Origin: Mesodorylaimus sp. YZB2_4
Lineage: Eukaryota > Nematoda > Enoplea > Dorylaimida > Dorylaimidae
Assembly: GCA_030248295.1 (NCBI GenBank)
Contig: JASANH010001537.1
Span: forward strand, 620,001 to 684,000
Direction of reading: 5' to 3'
DNA length: 64,000 nt
A model generated the notes under the pieces. It saw nothing but the letters and a program-made list of their open reading frames with translations. It made no database searches and was not told the origin of the DNA. This document shows, in pieces, positions 1-11,964 of the stretch (positions are counted from its first letter, which is position 1; each line of letters starts with the position of its first letter). A program made the translations under genes and the position numbers.

Positions 1-696
1 GACATGTGCACACTTATGTTAGCTATTGAACGCTATGTCGCGATTTGCAGACCTTTTGCGTACCATGCAAAAAATCAAAAAATCTTATCGATAGTGACAA
101 GTATTCTTGTAGTGTTAGGCATGACTTTACGTTTTCTTACTGAAATTATGCTGTATTGGGTGATTGAAAAGGGAGCCGATCAGAGCGGTGCCATGATTTA
201 TGGTTATGCCGCCACTAAATATTCCAGCACACTTTCTTATGTTTGCTCGCTGTTTTTCACAAACACTCTTTTGCCGTTCTTGTTCGAATTTCTCATGCTC
301 TACTTTTCACTGCTTATCGTATATACACTGGCTAAATGGCACCTTTCGCAAGTTTATGCCAGCTCATCCGCTGTGCAGCGACAGAATGTGCAGCAACAGT
401 CCTCAGCGATGTTGCGATTTTTGCTAGTTTTAGTAGTCTTATTTATTTTGGACCAAGGTTCGTGCTGCCTGTTCGTAGTGGTGTCGTATCTAGCGCGGTG
501 TGCCGTATTTGAATATACCAGCAGTTTCGATGAAATTAAGTATTTTATCGATATTGAACTCTGGACTAGCGTCGCGTATCATGTAAAGTTTTTTATGCAG
601 TGCTGCATACGATCATTAGGGTTTTATGTGTATTCGCTGTTGTCAAAGTCTTTTCGTGAAGAGTTTAGAACAGCTGTTAATTTGAAAACAAACTAG
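1..696 (+). CDS. Rhodopsin-type GPCR, 3' part
   Basis: This is the C-terminal part of a seven-transmembrane receptor, open at the left edge, so the true start lies outside the window. The first visible residues are the end of helix 3 with an ERY triplet, the family A signature at the cytosolic end of TM3 that gates G-protein coupling. Four further hydrophobic segments follow, at about residues 28-52, 78-107, 138-165 and 188-210, then an amphipathic stretch with SFREEF that fits helix 8. The stop is TAG at 694-696. The cytosolic loop between TM5 and TM6 is Gln/Ser-rich. Neuropeptide or biogenic-amine receptor families are possible, but the ligand cannot be called from this fragment. Confidence 0.8.
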   Translation, partial: DMCTLMLAIERYVAICRPFAYHAKNQKILSIVTSILVVLGMTLRFLTEIMLYWVIEKGADQSGAMIYGYAATKYSSTLSYVCSLFFTNTLLPFLFEFLMLYFSLLIVYTLAKWHLSQVYASSSAVQRQNVQQQSSAMLRFLLVLVVLFILDQGSCCLFVVVSYLARCAVFEYTSSFDEIKYFIDIELWTSVAYHVKFFMQCCIRSLGFYVYSLLSKSFREEFRTAVNLKTN

Positions 697-3213
697 ATGC
701 ATTTTTGCGAAATTTTTTGCCCAATATCATGGCAGAATACGCCTGATAGGAAATCTGCTTGGGTTATAATCACCAGTCTCGCATTTGGGGAGAAGCGGGG
801 GTAATACAGGTAAGATTCATGCAGGACGATGTTAAAATAACTAGCTTTTCAAGATCTACTGTACTTTACATAGATGCGCACGGGTTTCCTGCTTGGCTTT
901 TTCGTTTTGCTTTATTTAAATTTGAATAATATGGCCAAAATACTTAATCTTCACTGTCACTCCTAGTAGTAAATTTTTATGATTATAGGTTCGTCGGTAT
1001 TACATGTCTAGTAAAAAGAGTGTCATTTTGGTGATTTTTTCAGAGATATTTAAACTAATACAATTAATCATAAGGCATTAGATATGACATCGTGGAAACG
1101 TTTTCATGGCATTGATGCTTTCTTTATTTGCTTGTGTAATGTACAATATGTTGCTGCCCACACTGACGATGAGCCATACGCCCTGAGCTACACATTGGGG
1201 TCATGGCCATAATTGGGGTAGTGTACGAGGGACACGGGGGATGCGGGAATACTGTAGATTGCAGTCACAGGTAGGCTTTTTGGTTTCTTGAGTGGCTTTT
1301 GTAAAATGAGCAGGAATTTTTCCTCGCGAGGGGAAAATATTTTGCGGCGCAACAAAAGTGTATACAGTTTTTTGCAGTCATTCGTGCTGTATTCTTATCC
1401 AAACACCAAGGCGCACTTTAGGGATAAGAAACACAATTGACAATGATGAACATGTGTTCTGCACGTCTGACACTGTGCTGTAAATCCTGGTGTTACTTCA
1501 GGGGTGTGTGGCTATGAAAAGTTTTGTGAGTAATTTTGTCTATGATAGAGACTAACCGCGCCCCTTTTGATTTATTTGAAGGAGAAAGAGAATTAATTAG
1601 AGGGTCCAATGCAGAGGCATAACTCGATAAGAAGTATTAGATTTGTGTTTTTTCTTGAGAATACTGTATGTTATGATATTGTTATCGTGATGCTAAGATT
1701 GAAGATGCCTTATCCGAATTCCGTACTCGTGCGTCTTCGGAATACTGCTCAATTGAGGATGTACGGTATTTCAACAGGCAGGGGTGCAGGTAGCCCAGCA
1801 TAGGTGTTATGACACCAGCTGTGATATCGACAAGTTTCTGTCACTTTTTGACAATGATCACCCAAATTCCGCGCGTGATCGTGATCAACCTGCTTAATGA
1901 CATAAGTCGATAATTTATCTGTCTGTCTTGCGTCTTAAACATTGCACGCAATCAATCTAGGCTCACTGGAGTAGAAACCACTAACTGTAGCTTTTTGTAC
2001 GCTCACTCAGCTGGCTTCCAGACACAGTATCTAATTAGTTCAGGTGTGCAGTATTTTAGAATATAGTAGAATTGCGTAAGATGGTGAACTTTAGTGAAAA
2101 TCGAAATGCAAGAGGAGCGACTTCTTGCATTTCGATTTCGATTCCTGCTCCTCTCGAGATATGTGCAGAGACCACCGTCAAGAATTCAAAATTGGTTCTG
2201 CTGTCCTCCTTTTTTCGAAAACCGGCTCCTTATATCTGCTTGCTGATCTACATAGCTTAGATGTACTTCTGCCACAAGAAACCAGTAATCAATTTTAGAT
2301 ACTGACCTAGAACAGATCAACATTGGAGCTTATAAAATGCATCATGTACCCGCACTTACAACAATTACGCCTAATAGCATTTTTAATTCGTCTAAGGTCC
2401 TCTCAACCATAAAGATGTCCTACGAGGTAAAAACAGGGTTGAGGTAAAAATTGATGTTTGAGGGTTGATGTATGAGGTAAAAACAGGGTAAAAAACTTGT
2501 CGAATTTATGGACATCTACTTTTTTAAAAGGTCCACTCATTTTTAGTGCTTATTGTTGTGTAAAACTGGCACGTAGCCAAACGCGTGACTAAAGTCAAAG
2601 GCAGACATGATGCGAAACTGTTTTGCCCCAATAAGTTATTCTTCGTTCGAAATGAGTTTGTCACATATTTTGATAGATGTGCGGGTACATTTGAGAAGAG
2701 GTTCACGGCTCACTGTAAGTCACATCACATTACATCATATTTATATATACAACTGGCATATGTAGGTAGTATGCAATCAGATCCCATAGATCAGATCAGA
2801 TAATGTATGCACAGCGCCAGCACCATCATCATAGTCATAGGTATATGTCGGCACGTCATTTCTAATGCTGCTCCTTGAGAGTGCACACTCCGTCGTGAAG
2901 CCAGTACAGGCACGAAGATGCTAAAAGAGAAATATGTTTGCATGGTCCTGGATCACCTCTGCCCATCAGACTGTTTACACGCACCTGTAAGTTACCATTA
3001 GCGTTTGTGCCTACAGATCAGAAGCATGATAATGCTGAGAGACTGTTAGTTCCTAATCTTTATCGTAAAGATCTGTGTTTCATCTAAACACTATGATTTG
3101 GTACCGCAATAAAATCAGTCATGTGAGCCCAATTAACTTAGGTGATGATTCGAGTTGTGACAGGCCATCAACCCATCAGAAATCATTCACCACTGCATCG
3201 AAACCTACTGCAT
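697..3213. other. Intergenic, no gene seen
   Basis: About 2.5 kb of AT-rich sequence between the GPCR stop and the convergent stop of the Kunitz/lustrin gene. Open frames are short and lack convincing splice-site context. It holds a hairpin at 2098-2138 and a short direct repeat of a GAGGTAAAAACAGGGT unit near 2424 and 2473. Confidence 0.6.
2098..2138. repeat. Hairpin, 16-bp arms
   Basis: Positions 2098-2113 are the exact reverse complement of 2123-2138, with a 9-base loop. A GAGGAGC run in the loop side is echoed as GCTCCTC at about 2147-2153, so a second, overlapping pairing is possible. No open frame or promoter explains it. Confidence 0.8.
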
Positions 3214-6200
3214 CTAAACGGATACACCGTCATGTCCAAAATTAGATTCAACGGGCATCGACATATCCGCCTTCCTGAAAACCATCGGCAGGGATACCTT
3301 GCCCCGCACTGCGAATCGTGACAACACTCCTGTCCAATCCGCTTTCCTAGAAAATGACACGGTTTTACTCGTTACAGCACCCCATCTAGGCAGCTTACTC
3401 TGCCTGAAATCGCAACTCTCCAAACTCCCTGCAGCAGCTCGTGTCACTGGAGGGGGTTTTTGCATGGCTGCCGGTTCCACTGAAGGCAGGACGTTGGTGG
3501 CCACCACGGTTTCACTTTCCTCCATAATAACAGAAGATGTGGTCACTGCCACTACTTGCTTGTGTGGAAGAAGGTGGCTAGTGGGTGTTGTGGCATTCCG
3601 GAATGCTAGCGCTGGCGCCATGAAGTAATTGGGTGGCTCCTCGTTGACAAGTGGACTCAATATAGTCACGTGCGGATGGAAGTGGGCCACGCTTCCAGTG
3701 ATCGTGCCTTGAATGCCACCACCAGGTAGGAAGAAAAGACCGCCTTGTTCCAACTGCGGGTTACGTGCCATGGGTGGAGCGTAGACACGTGGACAACAAA
3801 TATAGCGAAGAACGAGACCACTGAATTCGCAAAAATAACCAGCTGGACAGAAACCAGAATTTGAGCCACACACCAGGGGGGTCTTGGAGACTGGATGCTT
3901 GTACGGGGCTCCCGTGCGGCATGCATCTGAAAACAGAACAGGCCAGAGAGGCAATACGCACAATCCGTCATGGGGTTAACGCGCACTCATGGCTCACTTG
4001 AATTCGCCACTCGTACGGGCGGTACAGGTGCAGCTATCGGAGGTGCTGGTGCCGGTATTGGTCTCCTTGTACTGGTCACAACTCGCGCGTTCCATTCACC
4101 ACTGCCCAGAGAGCTAGTGGAGGGTGTCTGGGCCGGGCAACATCGATAACCACGTTTCCGCCCAAGATACCGACATTCGCGTCCTCTGGTGCAACTGGCA
4201 CGATCTGATGGATGGCAGTGCCAGACTGATGGGCGAAATGAAACTAAATATAGCTCGCGCTCAACTTCAGGTTCGATACTACTGCATACATCCTCAGTTT
4301 CAGGCTCGATTTCTGAAACAGAGCAAGATTTGGTGATGGGGGTAACAAAGACAGCTGGCATGCACTCGATAAAATTTCTAGTGATATTGGCCTCGACATA
4401 AAGACATGCCAAATGCAGTGCCGCACTCACTCCTGCACCGGGTGTGAAAACAATGTCATTTGGGTTCCTTCAGCTATAGAATATACGACCCATGGTAGAG
4501 ATTCCTGTCGTAAAAGTAGGTCCCTGTTGATGCCCCCTCCAGTTGTGGCTTCGTTTTTAGCCAAACTGAAAGAGCCGCATTCTTGCTAAGTGTATTGCAG
4601 TAAATATTAGCTGTGATGGCGACACCTCGTCGTGGTCACCACTCGCTTAACTATTTCCAGAGATATTACCCGATTATAGCCCACCCATTCTACTCCAGCC
4701 ATCCCTGCCTCTCACCATGCGGTTCTTCCTCATTTTCCATATCGTCCACTGACCCGTCCATGGGGCAACAGCGACGTTGGCCGTTACCGACATTCTCGCA
4801 GCTGAATCCGTGCGGACAAAGTCGATCAGCGTGCATTCCGGTAGTGGAACAAGGAAATGCGCACATAGCTCTCTTCTCCAGCATGTCCACCGGATTCGCC
4901 TGGTTGGCATTTGCCCGTCTGCAGCACACGTAGTCCCGCAACAGTAGACTGTACATGCATGCGTGGGTACTCGGACACGGGTTCTTCCTGCCCTGAGACA
5001 CGGCACATCGACGAGGTGTCGGATCGGATGCAGGCAAATAAGCTCGGTATCCAGAGGGACAGATGTCAGCTAAAAACACTCCCGTCAGCAGGCATTATGG
5101 TTTCTATCATACTGACCTGTGCTGCAACAGTAATATTTTTCGTAGAAGTTGGAGAATGTACATTTATACCCGTTCGGACATCGATTACTCCCGCCAGCCA
5201 CGCACGGCTGCGCTTTCTTCGAGACTGGGTTCACGTAGGCCAGAGACTGCCCGTTGCATACACTTCCTAAAAGGGAGAGTAAACTGTCGTTTAAGTAAGT
5301 ATGTGCCAATGACCTTTGATGGGTGGCCCTCACCCATACATTGCCTGCGGCTAATTTTAAACATATTGCCGCTGAAAATTATTATGACAAAAGAATGCTA
5401 GGCTTCTCCTGTACATCTCATCCCTGGTAGCGCAGATGGAGCGGCGAAGTGTCCGCCACGGTTTCAAGATTCGCATACTTATCATGCTTCTCCTGTACGC
5501 CGTGATCCCGCTGCTCCCCCCCCCAGCCCTGAAGATGAGGCGTCCTGTAGAAAGCCTGCAGCACTCTTTTTTTCATAAGAATTTGCGGCGGAAATGTGTT
5601 TTAAAGTAGCCGCAAGCAATAAGATTGAAGAGGAATCTTTGACTTCCTGACCCTTCATCGAGGGTACCCTATCCGTACGGAGATGCAGCATCCATAGCAT
5701 ATAAAGCAACCCCTTACTTGGTGACTTGCAACAAATATATGCATCCACATTAGCCGCTAATTCGCACTCGTAGCCTGCGGGGCACGAATCTGATTGGTCT
5801 GCATCGCAAATGGTTGGTGCTTTTCCCTCTCCAGATTCATCGCTTTCTTCTACTTCATTGGGACACCTGGCTATTAGCGGTGCCCTGGTGGTTGTGGTCA
5901 CTCTTACAGTGGCAGTCAAGGCCGTTTCCTCCATCTCGGCTCTTTCGATATCACTTATATCCTCGCCCTCATCCTCGACGGAGGCAACCAACGTACTGCA
6001 ACAAATGTACTGGCCGGACGAGGTAGGTTTGCAGATGTAGCCCGGAGGACATAAGCCGCCTTGACGACATTTCATCGGTTCATTGGTCCTTGAGCTGATG
6101 TAGGCCACCGTGGGATAGATGCAACCTGAAACGGTTGTACAGTAAGAAGCTGAGGTCCCTTGAAGTCTGGTGACTACGAAGAGCATTGCCTTGAAGCCTA

Positions 6201-9200
6201 GTATGTTTTGTTTCAGCCTTGGTATCTTAAAGTCTTTGGTCTGACAGCTAACGATTATAACAAAGACAGAGGCAGGTCCTTCACACAGGTCCCGAAAGAG
6301 GACACTTTAGGCTCCACGCTTACCACCGCTAACTCCACAGCACCGATTCCTTCCATCCATCGGTGACTCCATGCACGAATAACCAAACGGACAGCTTGAC
6401 TGAGCATCACGCGATCCATGCGAGCATGTCCGAATAACGTTGGTTCCCGACTGCTTATAGCCAATGTAGCCACGTGGACAAGCCTTGCCTGAACAAAAAG
6501 TCGTCGTCTAATTTCACCTACCGTTGCAAGTGCTGCCTTCCAACCCTTCTGCACCCTTTCTTCCCTACACTCACCAGAAATAGAATTATCCTTTTTGAAC
6601 TCAGCATCAGTCGAACAGCAATGGCCACGTGATCGATCGGACTTTGGTGAAAAGCACGAGTATCCTTTTGGACACGCGCTAATCGCTTCCTGTGCAACTT
6701 CGCACGCCTGAGGCTGTTGAGTTCTGATGTCACGGTACAGTGTCCGTCCTGGTGGGCAGTAGGCTAGAAATGCACGAAATTCTTCTCATAGGGCATTCGG
6801 AAACTTGATTTTAAAGCACCTGAAATCGAAGGACTGCAACAATAAAACTTGGATCCACTCGCTCTGCAAGCAAATCCTGGCGGGCATTGGGCCTCTTTCG
6901 AAGTAGCAGATCGGCACGTTTTTGGTTCTTGACTGCTCGGCTCCACGTACGCACGCTCTCCAGCGGGGCATACACCTGCAGTGAAACGATATGTCCATGA
7001 CTTACAACAATCATGGGTCATGTTGTACTGTACAGAATGATCCGTCAATACAGTCATGGGCACTGGCATGCCCATGACTGTATTGACAGAGCAGCCCAAG
7101 GACTTTACTACACGCCTCGTATGCTCACAACAATGGCATGTCTCTGCATACGTCCCGCTTGCTAGCTTACCCATATCCGTCGATCCACAGCAAACAGCTC
7201 GGTTAAGCAGTTCAGTGGAAGAGCAAGAATATCCAGTTGGGCATGTAGTATCGGCTGCAGACACTCTGCAGGTGAGTGGTTCGCGGGTGCTGGTGTCCAT
7301 ATAGACCATCTCGCCTGGTCGGCAAGCTGAAAAGAGCATATTATGCGCCGAATTCAGCCAGACTTTTCTTCGCTTACTTGCTCCGTGACAAAAATTAATG
7401 CATTGACTAAGGGTGATAAAATTGTTCTCGTTGCCATTACATCCGCGATAAGAAAATTCTTCGCATTTTTTGGTCAAAGTGTTGAAAAAGTAACGTCGAG
7501 ATGGCAGGGAGGATGCACAAGAGTTGCCTGCTTTCTGTTCCAGGGTACAGATATGAGCTGAAGATGCATAATTTTCAGTTTAGAAGACGCTATCAGCTAC
7601 GGACAAGATGCCAGGGTCACTCATCGTAACATACCAGGGTCAAATATTAATGGTGGGGCGCTGCACATATCAAACTATCCAGACCACACCAATCCAAGCC
7701 AACCACGCCAAACATCATCCCCCTCTTTTGTACTGTACAGACTGATCCCCCCAGTTGCAGCTCCATGAAGAGGATCGCTTGCCAGACAAGGATCTCCTGC
7801 CCCAAACCCTACTTCCCACCATCTAATAGCTGTAATTTGGCGATTAGACTGGGCCAGGTCCATTACAAATTCTGGTCCCTTCTCTGTGCACCCGCATGGT
7901 CTCTCCTAGTCCCCGCGGCATCGACCACACCCCATCTCACCTCTCGTTGGACAGCAGTAACTTGAGAACTGGCCATTCACGAATATCTTCATGCAGTCGA
8001 ATCCTTTAGAGCACGGCTTGGCCACACTTGGGTCGCACACTCGACTCCTCCAACTCTCAGGATAGTCATCGGCTCCACTCCCGTATGGACATCCTACTTG
8101 CACACCCGAATCGCAGAACTGTTCACACTCCCGACGATTCACAAAGTTATTGCCATTCCCATCGCATCCCAAATATTCGAACGGTCGGCACAGACGGAGC
8201 GCATGGTCGTAGAACCATCGCACTGTGGAGGTGGAACACGATTTGCCCGAAGCAGCTGGTAATTTGCAAATCAGGTCTGAAATGTAATTTGAATTTACAG
8301 TCACTTAAATTTACAGGCACAGTCACTCATGGTAGTCTTGCTGCTGGTATCAAAGATATGCATACAAAAACCTTGAGCCTTGGCCAGGTTCGATTCTCAC
8401 TCAAAGCAAGTCATTCCACTGCAGGCAAACTGTGGAAGGCAGGTCTAGTATTATTATGAATCTGGAATAGGGAATAGGGAATAGGTACTAGATGGGACAC
8501 AGTCTGTCCTCTAGTATTCCGGGCTTCGGTCTCGACAAATCAGCTGTTGGCCCTTCTATCTTATATACGGGGTATTTGGATCACCTCTCGACTTTTGGCC
8601 ATACTGATCCTGCCTTCTACGGTTTGCCTAGTATAGGGTATAAGTAGCAGGATGACCCACAGCATGCACGGGCTTACCATGGCCAGGATGGTCAGTACTA
8701 AGGCTACCCGTACTATCGGAAACACTAACCTTTGGTCGGACAGCAGCCATGAGAGAATCCATCAAAAAAGCACTCAAAATTTTCTCTGCAACTGTCCATG
8801 ACATTCGTGCACTTTCGATATTCGCCCGACGAGTCTTTATCCGGCTCACCTTGCATGCATTTGACCACAGCTAAAAGAGTCTTCCTGCTCAATCGGTCTT
8901 TCAAAAACACAAGAAGTTACTTTTCGTGTTACTGCAAAATGCCATACACGAGGCATAGGAGTCGAAATTGTTGTCATTGCCTCGACAACCACCGTCGCTG
9001 AACTCCTCACAGTCTCTTGTCCTGGCATTGAACCAGAATCTTTGCCTCGAGGCTGCTCCGCAAGAAGCCGAGCTCAGGAATTTAGGTTGTAGGCAGACCG
9101 TCTCTGAAAGAAAAACGAGAGACATGCCGTTGGACCTTTCGACAAGATCTTAGACTTACGTGGTTTGGGACAGCAAACATTCTTGCGGCATTCGTAAGCA

Positions 9201-11964
9201 CTGGGGCACGTGACTACTCCGCTACAATCCTGGTCATTGCCAAAGTGGTCTTTCAATGGTTCGCCTTGTTCGCATTTGGCTACAGAAAAAGCAATTAGTA
9301 CCAGCGCTGGCTTGTCTTGATCACATTTGACTAGCCGTGACTAGCATGCAGTAAATCCGTGCCAGAATTTTCAAGCACCACTAAAAAGAGACACGCAGGC
9401 ACCCCAGGGGCCATGGTAGGACCAGTGAATATGACCAGCGCACCCAGGTGGTGGAGATACAATATGAGAGATCGAAGTTTCTGCTCCGAGCAGAAATATC
9501 TTACAGGCAAATAGGGAAGCTGGCTGAAACATCAAACGGAGTGCAGTTTGATGCTCCAGCCTCGGAAGAGTCGACTTCGAACCACCCGGGATTGCTACTA
9601 TTCATGCCATCTCTTTTACTAGCCCGTAGCTCAAAGTAGTCCATATGCCCCAACACATCTACTGCAACTTACCCTTTCCGCAATACATCTGGCAATCATT
9701 TTCGCTCAAGAAATTATTGAAATTGCCAGCCAGCCCTTTGTACCCAAATGCAATACACCGTCCAGCCCTTCTGTCGTAGAACCATCTCATTCCAGCACTG
9801 CCACCCAAACTGTCACCTCCAGTTGGCGATGCAGCAGGTGCTACGCCCAAGTCAGGGCCAGAAGGGGGTACAGTGCCAGTGTACGTCCGTCCTCCACTAT
9901 GACTGCAGATAAAATCTGAAAGTGCTTCTTTGCAATCGGCCGTGGGCAGCGTGATGGTCTATAATTGGTACCCTACCTTTTAAAGGGCAACAGTGCCTGA
10001 GCTTGCCGTTATTGGCCGAGCACGTGTAGTGACCACTATCGCATATATTCTCCGCTGTCAAGCACTTGATCGACTTGCCTCTCGACACTTGGGGCGGACC
10101 TCGGGAGCAAACTGAAACCAAACACACCACTCCTTAGCAATAGTCGCGCGTGAACATTTCGTAATTCACAGAAAGCAGTAGCGGTTCACTTACGGCCTCC
10201 GCAGTACGCAAGACACTGATCTGGCGATCGAAAGTTATTCGAGTTGCCCACTGTGCCAGACGAACTCCATGTGAATGCCTCACACTGGCCAGTTATGCTG
10301 TTGTACCAGTACCTGGTCTCGATGCCGTCCATGACAGCCGCTTTCGGCTGGATGCAGGTCAGAGCTGAAACTTATCGTTAGCGTCAAACATCACCTGGAC
10401 CCATCGACAGCCTATGATCTAGCTGATTTGCGAGCTTAAGCTAAGGGAGCTTATGCGTCATCACGTAGCTTACCTCTGCTAGGACAACACACTCCATCTA
10501 GTTTGTCTGCCGTTTTGGGAACGCAGTCGTAGATATCACCGGCATACTGACCATTGGCGAAACAAGCTAGTTTATCGTCGCTGATCGAAGTATCACCGTA
10601 TCGACAAGACGGGTCACTGCTCAACTGATCCAACGGGCTATTGCCGATGTAGCCGTCAGGTAGAGGGCATCTTCCTGTATGCATTAAGGGCGTTGTGCCC
10701 TCGAACCGGCTGGGATGCTCAACAAGACTTCGCATTTACCTGATTTCACGCACACAACACCATCCCGCGTCTCTGCTGGAAACTGGTCTGCTGGACATTG
10801 GCACACACCCATCTTGCACGTTGTCGATGGCCAAGCACCGGCGCATTGGCGGTCATATATGCATCCAGTTTGGCCTGGATTAATTGCTGAAATTACCCAA
10901 AACTGGATGATGTTGACCATAAAACTGATTCTCTAAAGAGGACAACCCGGCCTGTCACCTGCACAGGATTCCTACTGCCTTACTTGGCACGCACTCCTCT
11001 CCGATATCTACATATCCTGGAATACATACGCACGAACCAGCCAAGCAGTACAAGCTGTGAAGGCAGTCCTGAAAAAGAGGCATATTCCATAGATACCTTA
11101 TCAGAATCATCCTGGTTCTTTATGCCAACATTTTTCTTATTTCCACAAAGTCCTACCATACGTTGGAAAAAACACAAGATGTTGTCACTTACTGTATTGT
11201 AGATACACGGCTCCGATAAACGACTCGATCCTAAAAGTCAACACGAGTCAGCTCAGCCATCCGATATATTGACTCTGCATAAGACTTACTGGGCACATGG
11301 GGTGTACGCCGAGTCTTTTTGAATCGACACATATGTCGCATAGAATCAAACAGTTTCTGCTGTCCGTTCACAATCGGGCATGATTCTGAGATGATGGTCC
11401 TAAAAATCAGAGGCATAGGAGCAGAACACCCTAGGGTCAGCTGTGTATGCTGCGTAACGTATCAGCCTGTTCTGCTGACCCATACAGGCCAGAGATGCCT
11501 TTCGCTGGTTACAAGCAGACAGTGGTATCCTATTGGGCGTATGTAGTTGCACACACAGTCCATGCCTCTTCTAAAGTTACAATCTCCATGGCACGTCCAT
11601 CAGTCATGTTTTATCGTCTCATCACTCCACCACTGTGGCTGTGTTCTCTGCCATCCCATCCCAACCTACCACCACTTCCGTCGTACCCTAAGTCTTACCG
11701 TATGGGGTACACACTATGTATAAGTTCTCATTTTGATGCTCTTCCCACTGCAAGCTGCGTCATCCCCATCACTTACCTTGTATCTTGATCACAATCCCAA
11801 TATTTAGTCTCATCCCCCAAATCAGCCATGATCTGGAACCCATTTGGCTCGCACGGCTGCCCCGATTGAATCTGATCGCTTTGCTGAGCTAAGCACGTGA
11901 TAAGCCCGAGATAGGTCACGATCACTGGCGTCATCAATCGATACTTGCATGCACTTAACCGCAT
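3214..11964 (-). CDS. Secreted multi-Kunitz, multi-lustrin protein, about 1667 aa
   Basis: A very large extracellular protein, probably a cuticle or matrix component or protease inhibitor, by analogy with nematode Kunitz/lustrin proteins. Exons in coding order: 11777-11964, 11290-11399, 11193-11230, 10984-11068, 10740-10886, 10474-10674, 10194-10364, 9977-10111, 9673-9915, 9160-9279, 8921-9103, 8730-8870, 7941-8276, 7378-7557, 7171-7326, 6820-6975, 6575-6763, 6324-6488, 5718-6125, 5117-5266, 4716-5069, 3998-4432, 3214-3926. The total is 5004 nt and every junction keeps phase. Order of parts: signal peptide (residues 1 to about 26, with an alternative inner Met at 11), a cysteine domain shared with the gene at 17.9-21.4 kb (about 36-99), two EB-type modules (about 100-189), then Kunitz domains near 256-313, 358-439, 479-540, 587-650 and 699-759 alternating with lustrin units. 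About eleven more lustrin units (CPxGYxC...CC) run to the C-terminus. Exons 5-22 all start and end in phase 1. The first two Kunitz domains lack Cys2 and Cys4; the residue after Cys2 in the other three is Gly, Ser or Ala. The start rests on the signal peptide; the last exon runs to TAG at 3214. Confidence 0.85.
7044..7087. repeat. Perfect 19-bp inverted repeat in an intron
   Basis: Positions 7044-7062 pair exactly with 7069-7087 around a 6-base loop. It lies in the intron 6976-7170 of the Kunitz/lustrin gene. A GTACTGTAC motif sits just upstream at 7025-7033, and the surrounding TGTACTGTACAG..TGATCC string recurs near 7729. Confidence 0.85.
8318..8491 (+). mobile_element. tRNA-derived SINE-like element
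   Basis: Inside intron 8277-8729 of the Kunitz/lustrin gene. It has a near-consensus RNA polymerase III B box (GGTTCGATTCT, 8387-8397) and a loose A-box-like stretch about 65 bases upstream (TGGTAGTCTTGC). It ends in a short tandem tail of GGAATAG units (about 8465-8485), typical of SINE 3' ends. No proper tRNA cloverleaf closes, so it is not a functional tRNA gene. Confidence 0.5.
11777..11964 (-). CDS. First exon of the Kunitz/lustrin gene (signal peptide)
   Basis: This exon shows that the large gene starts here and is not a continuation of the lustrin gene at 17.9-21.4 kb. It begins with ATG, encodes a hydrophobic leader (VIVTYLGLITCLA) and then an acidic stretch with PCEP and WDCDQD, and ends with CAAG before GTAAGT. 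The next exon, 11290-11399, joins in phase and supplies the rest of the N-terminal cysteine domain (SESCPIVNG, LFDSMRHMC). Confidence 0.8.
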
